A DNA stretch of 64,000 bases, taken from Kineobactrum sediminis. GTDB taxonomy: Bacteria > Pseudomonadota > Gammaproteobacteria > Pseudomonadales > Halieaceae. Shown one piece after another: positions 57,730-64,000 of this stretch. Numbering within the stretch: the stretch's first letter is position 1; every line of letters begins with the position of its first letter. A program made the position numbers and the translations under genes. Location of the stretch: contig NZ_PKLZ01000011.1 in assembly GCF_002868715.1 (NCBI RefSeq), forward strand, positions 1 to 64,000, written 5' to 3'. Under the pieces are notes generated by a model. That model saw nothing but the letters and a program-made list of their open reading frames with translations. It was not told the DNA's origin and made no database searches.

Positions 57730-58706
57730 GCAACACTTCCGCGTCCTCCCGCATTCAGCGCCCTGAGCGCCGAGTCGTGAAGGAATCTCTGAACAGCAGG
57801 GTGGATCGAACCAAGGTAGATCGGGTCAGTCACGGGGCTCGAAAACTCCTCTCCCCGCAAAACGCGATATTGCCTTTTGCTGTTATCAATATAATCATCG
57901 CGCATTTTCGGGTCTTTACCACCGGTGGTAACACCGCCGTGAAATTGGTGAAAGCTGCCCTCGCCATGCAGGACCAGGTGTTGTACTCCGGGAAATTCGC
58001 ACACTCTTTTATACATATCCAGGTTCACCAGGCCCCCGCCCGGCAGATCGAATTGCGGGTCGTAACCGCCAAGCGCCTGCCAGACCCTGACTGGAATGCT
58101 GATGCAGTTGCTCTCGCTGTTGGGCAGGAAAAAACCGGGAGCGCTGGAACCGCTGAAGCAGGCGATATCAAACAGACGGTAGCCGTCGTCAGGCCACGCT
58201 ATGGACGCGAGAAGTTCCCGCTCCACTTCCGCACTGTAGCCGCTGCTTACGGCCTCCTGCTGCAACTCGCTGCCCAGATGGTAACCCGGCACCGCCACTA
58301 TGGCATTACCAGCCGCACGGTGGCCCATGATGATATGCCGGACGACTCCCGGGGTGAGCATTCTCGCGCCGTCTATCATCACGCAAATGCAGTCACCCTT
58401 TGCCTGCTCGGCACCCGCATTGATCGCGCCAACCGGGCTGGGCTCCGGGTCCCGACGCAAAACATAGCGAAAATTGCCCGGCAATGTCTGCAGGAAATCT
58501 TCCCGCATCAGCCTGGATGAAGCGTTTTCGACAATAATGACTTCGTACTCATCGCCGCTCACACCGCGCTGATAACCGGGCAGTAATGAACGCACGGTAT
58601 TTTCCGCCTGCAGCTGCATGTCATAAACCACCACGACAAAGCTGACCAGGGCAGGTTTTTCGAGACCTTGCCGTTTTTTTCCCTTACTGAATAGTCGTGC
58701 CAGCAT
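57726..58706 (-). CDS. GT2-like glycosyltransferase, DGA paralog 3
   Basis: 326-residue third member of the local family. After a basic N-terminus (SKGKKRQGLEK) it reads VSFVVVVYDMQLQAENTVRSL, VIIVENASS, VMIDGARMLTPGV, DDGYRLFDIA, FDLPGGGLVNLDMY and FHQFHGGVTTG. It differs most from paralogs 1 and 2 at the N-terminus and between residues 165 and 200. It is separated from them by the methyltransferase and sulfatase genes, so the duplication was followed by insertion or rearrangement. Overlaps the sulfatase start by four bases. Confidence 0.78.
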   Translation of the reverse strand: MLARLFSKGKKRQGLEKPALVSFVVVVYDMQLQAENTVRSLLPGYQRGVSGDEYEVIIVENASSRLMREDFLQTLPGNFRYVLRRDPEPSPVGAINAGAEQAKGDCICVMIDGARMLTPGVVRHIIMGHRAAGNAIVAVPGYHLGSELQQEAVSSGYSAEVERELLASIAWPDDGYRLFDIACFSGSSAPGFFLPNSESNCISIPVRVWQALGGYDPQFDLPGGGLVNLDMYKRVCEFPGVQHLVLHGEGSFHQFHGGVTTGGKDPKMRDDYIDNSKRQYRVLRGEEFSSPVTDPIYLGSIHPAVQRFLHDSALRALNAGGRGSVA

Positions 58707-58717
58707 GCGTAACCCGT

Positions 58718-59416
58718 TTAGAGACTTGCCCGTTTCAGTTTGTAATATAAAAAGCGTATTTTCCAGGGAAGACCATGATGTGAACGTGCGGCGAAGGTTT
58801 TTAACTGATTGTCATAGAATCGCTGGGGCGAGGCCACGGGATCAAGATTCAACTGACGCACAACGGTATCCACCCTGGCGTTGAAGACGGTCTCCTCCTG
58901 ATCAAAACACAGCAGTGGGAACCGCTCCTGGCACCACTCCCTGTACAAAATGCGATTATAGGCATACCACAGTGACAGCGCCTCCTCTCGCGGGATTTGG
59001 CTACGATTTTGCAAGGACTCCGCAACCGCTTCGGGGTGCCGGAAGATGCCGACATACTCAAGATCCGGCAGTAGCGATTTCCATCCCCCCAGCACCAACA
59101 AGGCGCGCGGATCCTTGAACCCCAGTACGGCACTGGACGCATGGTCCGCCAGCAGTCGGCGACCGGCGGCCAGGTGGCCGGCAGACCAGATGGCACGCTC
59201 GGGAGGCTGGTCCCAGGCACCGCCGCTATCCGCCAGAATCCGGTCATGCAGGTCAACAAATGCCTGGTTTTCCCGATTACCCTTCTTGTTGTAGGGGTTC
59301 CAGGTATGACACTCACCCAGATCCAGGCCCGCCTCCTGCAGCGAGCCGGTCAGGCAACTGGTACCGCTGCGATGCATGCCCAGTATGGCGATCACCCGCC
59401 CGGGTTTTTGATTCAT
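58718..59416 (-). CDS. Sulfotransferase family protein D
   Basis: 232-residue compact sulfotransferase-like protein. PAPS loop: AILGMHRSGTSCLTGSL (residues 10-26). LGFKDPRALLVL corresponds to the KDPR block, and VGIFRHPEAVAESLQNRS is the 3'-phosphate motif. Such short GMHRSGTS proteins occur widely in polysaccharide gene clusters, and not all have proven sulfotransferase activity. It overlaps the AmpG remnant by four bases and precedes glycosyltransferase paralog 3 by 11. Confidence 0.78.
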   Translation of the reverse strand: MNQKPGRVIAILGMHRSGTSCLTGSLQEAGLDLGECHTWNPYNKKGNRENQAFVDLHDRILADSGGAWDQPPERAIWSAGHLAAGRRLLADHASSAVLGFKDPRALLVLGGWKSLLPDLEYVGIFRHPEAVAESLQNRSQIPREEALSLWYAYNRILYREWCQERFPLLCFDQEETVFNARVDTVVRQLNLDPVASPQRFYDNQLKTFAARSHHGLPWKIRFLYYKLKRASL

Positions 59417-59700
59417 GCCTCGCCCTCACGCCATGGCGCCACCCAGAATAAGAGAAGCATACCGGGTAACGCGATTACGGCACACAATAAAAAGGCCATA
59501 TTGTCGCCGATCTTGTACAGGAACATAAACCCGACGACCAGGGCAAACAGCCCGATTTCGGTCAGCGAGACACCCTGGTCCCGGAGCCAGGCAGGAACCA
59601 GCTGCAACAGGACATACAGCGGCATGCCCGAGGCAAGCCCGGTGAATACGCAAGTCAGTATTCGCTTGTTAAATACCGCCGCATGCCATGGGGCCTTCAA
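59413..59700 (-). pseudogene. Collapsed AmpG-like permease remnant
   Basis: An open frame of 95 codons that looks like three pieces of an AmpG-type major facilitator protein joined in frame. Residues 12-51 resemble its first helix and loop (GLASGMPLYVLLQLVPAWL-x5-SLTEIGLF), residues about 54-65 its seventh helix start (FLYKIGDNMA), and residues 66-88 its last helices (FLLCAVIALPGMLLLFWV). A full AmpG is about 490 residues, so roughly 400 residues in two blocks are missing. The start would be TTG 59700. A transporter is not possible; it is a decayed gene or a novel small membrane protein. Confidence 0.65.
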
Positions 59701-59739
59701 TTCCTGGTAATTATTAATCGTAAGACCCTGTGCGCGTGG

Positions 59740-59850
59740 CTATCTGCGTGAAATGAAGAACCAGATTATCACTATCACCCCCATTAGTAATCCCGACTGC
59801 ACCGGATACTGGGCCAGTAAGCGTGATGTGCTACCGCGACCTGCCTTCAT
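59740..59850 (-). CDS. Possible 36-residue single-pass membrane peptide
   Basis: ATG 59850 to TAG 59740. The peptide has a basic N-terminus (MKAGRGSTSRLL), one hydrophobic segment (SGLLMGVIVIIWFFI) and a basic end SRR. It overlaps the 3' end of the sulfotransferase gene by 20 bases in another frame, which resembles the coupled overlaps elsewhere in this cluster. It may be a real small protein or a residue of the degraded permease region. Only the topology can be stated. Confidence 0.35.
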   Translation of the reverse strand: MKAGRGSTSRLLAQYPVQSGLLMGVIVIIWFFISRR

Positions 59851-60949
59851 GGGGGGACAATAAGTCCACCGGGTCGTGCCCTAACTCCGGCCACAAGCCA
59901 AGCTCTGCGTGCATAAGCAGGGCGGCTCGCGCTGCGGCTTGCCTCAGTTCCGGCGATTTAAGCTGACGCAGCTCATGTTTCACGATCGCGAGGAATTCGG
60001 CAATGACCTTTCTGTCGACGTTCTCAAGCTGCAATTCATCAGCCGCCGGTAGCGGTTCGGAAAACAGCTGTTCCTGCTGCAGAAAAATACGGGCAAGACG
60101 GTTATTGTCCCGCTGCCACTGCTTGCGGTAGCGGCCGTACAAGGCACGATTCACGTAAACCGTATTATTGGCGGGCGATTCCGGGCACAAGCGCTGGATA
60201 AACGCCACAACCGTATCATTATCCGCCTTGGGAAAACCGGTCCGATTGAAACAACGCTTGATGTAGAGCTGGTTGACCCCCAGGCCCTGGTTGCTCTCAA
60301 GCGGTGCCGAACCCAGGGCCGGAATGCCAATCGTTGCACAGAAGTCCTGCACAATATCCCCACCAACCCACTGGGCACGCTCGTAAGGACGAATAATAAT
60401 GTTTTCAACGCCAAACGCGCTGGACCAAAACTCCATCAGCCGGGAGTAACTATGCCTGAAAATCTGGTGGGTCCCGTAGAACTCATAGGCACTTCGCGAC
60501 CATTGCCGCGCGCCTTTAACATCCTGGTTATAAAACGAGGCATATAGCTGGTCCTGCCGACGCAGATACACGACGATCTTTACAGTGTGTCCCGCCAGCG
60601 CTTGCCGGATATCCCCCAGCATTGCCTCCAGGCCCACGGACTGGCCGAAAAACAGTTCTGAACTCAACACGACCTTATCAAACTTGCCAGCTTTGGCTTC
60701 AAGCTCGGTTTGCAGGCGTGCCCAGGCTTTCCCGCGTGGAAAATCCCCGTACCAGAAATCCGGCAGGTGCCCGGACTGATGCTTTCCAATCAGGTCCGCA
60801 ACCAGTATGTGGTGGGCATCGCCGTGACGGCACTCGCGAGGGTACAGAACGCCCCGAGAGCCCAACTTGCGCTTGTGCCTGGCAAACACCGCCTGCAGGC
60901 TGGAAGTTGCGGTTTTAGGAGAACCAATGTGAAGATAAACCGTTGCCAT
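59831..60949 (-). CDS. Sulfotransferase family protein E
   Basis: 372-residue protein starting MATVYLHIGSPKTATSSLQAVFARH, where GSPKTATSS (about residues 9-17) is the PAPS loop. VKIVVYLRRQDQLYASFYNQ is the 3'-phosphate motif with Arg and Ser. The C-terminal 130 residues are helical and charged. The frame is open to 60973, but ATG 60949 gives the usual short N-terminus before the loop. Of the local sulfotransferases it most resembles protein C in the PKxAST-type loop. 68 bases separate it from the end of the fused glycosyltransferase. Confidence 0.8.
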   Translation of the reverse strand: MATVYLHIGSPKTATSSLQAVFARHKRKLGSRGVLYPRECRHGDAHHILVADLIGKHQSGHLPDFWYGDFPRGKAWARLQTELEAKAGKFDKVVLSSELFFGQSVGLEAMLGDIRQALAGHTVKIVVYLRRQDQLYASFYNQDVKGARQWSRSAYEFYGTHQIFRHSYSRLMEFWSSAFGVENIIIRPYERAQWVGGDIVQDFCATIGIPALGSAPLESNQGLGVNQLYIKRCFNRTGFPKADNDTVVAFIQRLCPESPANNTVYVNRALYGRYRKQWQRDNNRLARIFLQQEQLFSEPLPAADELQLENVDRKVIAEFLAIVKHELRQLKSPELRQAAARAALLMHAELGLWPELGHDPVDLLSPHEGRSR

Positions 60950-61017
60950 TAAATAGTCCGTCAGGCTGATCAAGAATTATGCAGGATTTACCGGGTGATG
61001 CAGAGAGGACATTGCCA

Positions 61018-63207
61018 TTAGCGCACGATGTCGTGCATGGGTCGCGCCGAGAAGCGACGCTTTATGGCCTGTTGCAGCCCGAACGGGACCAGTGCGACCA
61101 ACCTGGCCACCAGAGGCCTGCGACTGAAACGCCAGATTCTGCCGAGCCAGCGTTCCGAGCTAGTGAGTTCATGCCCGGCGCCACGAAAATTCTCCCGCAG
61201 ACCGGCCATCACAGTGGCACTGACAACCCCGCTGATAACCGCTACACCACGCAGATACTCATCCGCATAGAAATCATGCATTTCATCGGTGGTGTCAACC
61301 GCGGCGAGGCCTGGTTTCTGGTCCATGCCGTGGGCAGCGACATCCTGCCAGAACAGCTGCCATTCCCGCACCGACCTGTCCCAGGGACACACCACACTCA
61401 AGACCCGGCCGGCGACCCGCTCAACGAAAGCGCCTATATCCGGCACGACAACCGGCAGGCCCAGCCGTAGCGCCAGGCTCAGGGTATAACTGTATGTTTC
61501 CGGCCACAGTGCCGGAAACCATACTACATCGGGCGCGATTGTCTTGATCAGGTCTTTGGCCTGTGCGCTGTCGTAAGGCCCATGAGTGATAATGCCCTTG
61601 CCCAAGGCCCGGTAAGCATAGCCCAACAAATGCATTTCAACAGGTGACCCGGCCAGTGCGGCGGCGACCTCTTCCAGGATGTCGGCTCCTTTCTCCCGAC
61701 TGATGGCGCCCACCACCAGAATCCTCAGCGGTCGCGAGTTATCGTGGTGCCACTGGGGTTGCGGATAAGGTTGCGCCGCCAGGTAATCGGGATGCCAGCA
61801 AATAACGGGCTGGGCCACGGTAAAGTACCGCTGAAACCTGCGCGCGCAATCAGTTGAGGGAAAGATGACCCGCCGCGCCCTGCTGACCAGTGGCCTTTGA
61901 TTTAACCGCCATTGCTGCGCCGAAATGCCATCGGGTAGAGGATAATGTCCGGCGCAGCGCTGATCAAATTCCGGACTACTCTCGGCAACAAACCTGGCTT
62001 CGGCATCGGTCAGTGTCGGGTTGCCATTGACCAGATAATAATCGTGGATTGTGAGGTCGTAATCGCAATCCAGCGCCCCCGCGACCGCCCATATCCGCGG
62101 GTGCAGCCCCAATGTGTGATGAAAGTGTACATGACCAACACCCAGCTCCCGCAATAGCGCAACCAGCTTGTCAAACTCGCTGTCGACGTCAAAATACAGT
62201 CCATCTCTCAGCCGTCTACCCTGATCGAATATACCGAGCGTTACCGATTGCCCATCCTGCTCGGGGACCAACTGCAGAAACAGGGCGTCAGCGGCATAAA
62301 GTTTGGCCAGCTCATTCAGGTGTTCCTGTACGCCACCACCCAGCTTGTGCGATATGAACAACACCTTGGGCCGATGTTGGGCTGCAAACAAGCCCAGCAA
62401 TACGGGTATCCGGACCTCCCGTGCGGGGTCCTGGACAACAAATGACCCGATGGTGGCGTGATAATGTGGGTAGCGCTGGTCGAGCAATTCCATTGCCCTG
62501 GCCACCCGCGGGGTCTGCTCCTGCGCAAAGCTGACGCCGCCTTTGTGATAGACAAAACAGTTGCCCAGATGAAGGTTACGCCAGCCCGCCTGTTCCGCAC
62601 GCTGGCACCAGTCATTTTCCTCCCCGTAACCGCGACCGAAAGTATCTTCGTCAAAATAACCGATGTCATCGAGGCAATCCCGGCGCAGGTACATACAGCA
62701 TCCGATACCGGTCGGTATGGAAAACACATCCTCTACTGAAAAATGGGTCGCGAAGTGGCTGTCCAGTTGTGCCACATCCAGGTCAAACAGCAAATTATTG
62801 TCTTTGCAGAAATCGGGAAAGCTGCAAATGGTGGCGTTGTTGGCGAAGGGTGTAAGGCTGGCCACTCTCTGGTGATGGTAGGCAGCCTCCCGTAGCCGGA
62901 ACAGCCAGTCGTTGGCGACCTCGACGTCACTGTTCAACAATACCGCATCATTGTTGGAGTCATAGCGCAGGCCGCGATTGGCGGTAGCGACAAAACCGAG
63001 GTTGTGTTCGTTCTCCAGCAGCACCAGCTGAGGGTTATCAGCAGCATAATTTCGCAACAAGGTCGTAATGTGCGGATCTGGCGAGGCATCGTTGATCACC
63101 ACAAGCCTGGCCCAGGCACTATCCACCGTTGCCAGTGCCGTCTCGATACAGCGACGGGTTTCCTCCAGGCCGTTATAGACCGGAATGATGACATCAACGT
63201 TGCGCAT
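61018..63207 (-). CDS. Fused GT2-GT4 glycosyltransferase
   Basis: 729-residue two-enzyme protein. Residues 1-280 are a GT2 domain: VDVIIPVYNGLEETRRCIETAL, VVINDASPD, VLLNSDVEV (the DxD-type NSDVE) and the GYGEENDWCQRA catalytic block. After a short linker, KVLFISHKLGGGVQEHLNELAKLY starts a GT4-like GT-B half (about 290-680) with ILVVGAISREKGADILEEVA and PETYSYTLSLALRLGLPVV, the nucleotide-sugar site. It could add two sugars in succession. ATG 63207 has a GGAG site; a longer frame to 63309 lies inside the preceding gene. It overlaps that gene by 14 bases. Confidence 0.85.
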   Translation of the reverse strand: MRNVDVIIPVYNGLEETRRCIETALATVDSAWARLVVINDASPDPHITTLLRNYAADNPQLVLLENEHNLGFVATANRGLRYDSNNDAVLLNSDVEVANDWLFRLREAAYHHQRVASLTPFANNATICSFPDFCKDNNLLFDLDVAQLDSHFATHFSVEDVFSIPTGIGCCMYLRRDCLDDIGYFDEDTFGRGYGEENDWCQRAEQAGWRNLHLGNCFVYHKGGVSFAQEQTPRVARAMELLDQRYPHYHATIGSFVVQDPAREVRIPVLLGLFAAQHRPKVLFISHKLGGGVQEHLNELAKLYAADALFLQLVPEQDGQSVTLGIFDQGRRLRDGLYFDVDSEFDKLVALLRELGVGHVHFHHTLGLHPRIWAVAGALDCDYDLTIHDYYLVNGNPTLTDAEARFVAESSPEFDQRCAGHYPLPDGISAQQWRLNQRPLVSRARRVIFPSTDCARRFQRYFTVAQPVICWHPDYLAAQPYPQPQWHHDNSRPLRILVVGAISREKGADILEEVAAALAGSPVEMHLLGYAYRALGKGIITHGPYDSAQAKDLIKTIAPDVVWFPALWPETYSYTLSLALRLGLPVVVPDIGAFVERVAGRVLSVVCPWDRSVREWQLFWQDVAAHGMDQKPGLAAVDTTDEMHDFYADEYLRGVAVISGVVSATVMAGLRENFRGAGHELTSSERWLGRIWRFSRRPLVARLVALVPFGLQQAIKRRFSARPMHDIVR

Positions 63208-64000
63208 GAATACTCCGGAGCCGGCGCAGTATCGGGCCAATAAGGGGGAGTTTGTAAATGTCCTCCAGGTGTTGTTCGAGCTGTGTGATTTGGGCATCCT
63301 TGCGGGCAACGATGTCCGTTAAACGGTGATCAAACTCGATTATTTCGCGATCCCGCCTGGCAATTACCTCAAGCGCCTCGCTGTGCTCTGACCCTATTGC
63401 AGCAAGACGTCGATCAAATTCCATGATCTGGCCGTCACGTAACGCTATGGTCTCCAACGCCAGATCGTGCGCCGCACCGGCTTCAAGCAGGCGCCTGTCA
63501 AACTCCACAATCTGGGCATCACGCTCGGCGATGATTGCCAATGCGCCGCTATGGGCTTCACCGAGTTCGGTGAGTTTGCTGCCCCGTGCCACAAACACCA
63601 CGGCCAGTTCTGAGAGCAGCGTCGTGGAGGAATATTGTGTTTCTATTTCGGCTTCGAGGTCTGGCAGTGACTCGGGAGCAATCACTGCCGTGGCAAGCAA
63701 GCCGCGCGTGTCTCCGGCACTGTCATGATGACGCAGATCATTGCGTACGGCGGTCGCCAGTGCCGCATGGTTAATCACCAGCGGCACGCTTTCCGCCAAA
63801 CGCTGCATCACCGGCACAGGCGCGGTTGCCAGGTCGGCATATGACACCTGAAGCTCGGCGGATGGAAGCCCGCTTGCCAACGCCTGTCGATAAGCGAGAT
63901 CCAGGCGCAAACCATATCCGAGAGGGAAGCCGTCGCGCCGAGACAGTGACTGTGCCACCTCCAGCGGAGGCCGGAAAGCTGTGCAGACTCGCGGCGTGAT
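63194..64000 (-). CDS. Sulfotransferase-like protein with coiled-coil tail (N-terminus outside window)
   Basis: Only the last 268 codons are present; the frame is open to the right edge, so the start is outside. The first residues seen, TAFRPPLEVAQSLSRRDGFPLGYGLRLDLAYRQAL, followed by LQVSYADLATAPVPVMQRLAE, match the 3'-phosphate motif and C-terminal part of sulfotransferases of the RNP-LE-A-SL type. From about 63530 to 63270 the protein is coiled coil built of three 28-residue repeats with the core IxxRDxxIxEFDxRL. The end PLIGPILRRLRSIHAQR is basic and might touch membrane. The next gene, the fused glycosyltransferase, overlaps its end. Confidence 0.78.
   Translation of the reverse strand: MTPRVCTAFRPPLEVAQSLSRRDGFPLGYGLRLDLAYRQALASGLPSAELQVSYADLATAPVPVMQRLAESVPLVINHAALATAVRNDLRHHDSAGDTRGLLATAVIAPESLPDLEAEIETQYSSTTLLSELAVVFVARGSKLTELGEAHSGALAIIAERDAQIVEFDRRLLEAGAAHDLALETIALRDGQIMEFDRRLAAIGSEHSEALEVIARRDREIIEFDHRLTDIVARKDAQITQLEQHLEDIYKLPLIGPILRRLRSIHAQR

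Noticed and set aside
47212-64000. Glycan locus as a prophage, plasmid or transposon insertion
   Set aside because: No integrase, transposase, terminal repeats, tRNA junction or attachment site was found in the window; transfer remains possible but has no direct mark here.

Overview
The window comes from a high-GC gammaproteobacterium. From about 13.6 to 37.8 kb the gene order clpB, pgeF, rluD, bamD, pilS-pilR, minor pilins, ispH, fkpB, lspA, ileS, ribF, murJ closely follows the classical Pseudomonas aeruginosa locus. The E. coli-like long-form IlvC and the other housekeeping proteins point the same way. A marine relative of the Cellvibrionales/Halieaceae is my best guess, but no rRNA gene or other decisive marker lies in the window.

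Layout. 0-6.4 kb: a strong-looking promoter leaving the left edge, pssA, the divergent ilvY/ilvC pair with its operator region, and the ilvI-ilvN acetolactate synthase operon. 6.4-13.5 kb: a DUF4124 protein and a complete type IV minor pilin operon (pilE, fimT, pilV, pilW, pilX, pilY1). 13.6-20.6 kb: heat-shock clpB with a sigma-32 promoter, pgeF, a frameshifted rluD, bamD and nadE. 20.8-30.3 kb: the pilS-pilR two-component genes facing a second, divergent minor pilin operon (fimT, pilV, pilW, pilX, pilY1, pilE). 30.4-37.8 kb: ispH-fkpB-lspA-ileS-ribF-murJ. 37.8-47.0 kb: nudF-pyrB, sbcB (ExoI with a 15-bp tandem-repeat insertion), class I fumarase, a coiled-coil membrane protein, a PuuD-like membrane protein, groES-groEL under a CIRCE element plus a sigma-32 promoter, and fxsA.

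47.2-64 kb is an accessory locus. A + strand operon (PhyH-type dioxygenase, three sulfotransferase-like proteins, a methyltransferase) converges on a long - strand series. That series holds two-domain, single-domain and GT2-GT4 fused glycosyltransferases, a methyltransferase, a lipoprotein sulfatase with a lectin-like tail, and three more sulfotransferases, one with a coiled-coil tail running off the right edge. A collapsed AmpG-like permease and a small membrane ORF sit inside it. Three of the glycosyltransferases are paralogs sharing unusual motifs. I read the locus as making, and perhaps trimming, a sulfated and methylated surface glycan. This is the most novel-looking part of the window; its product is not deducible from sequence alone.

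Start sites were moved from the longest possible ORF where the ribosome binding site, family alignment from memory, or neighbouring stop codon argued for another start; these choices are stated per gene. No tRNA, rRNA gene, CRISPR array, insertion sequence or prophage was recognised.
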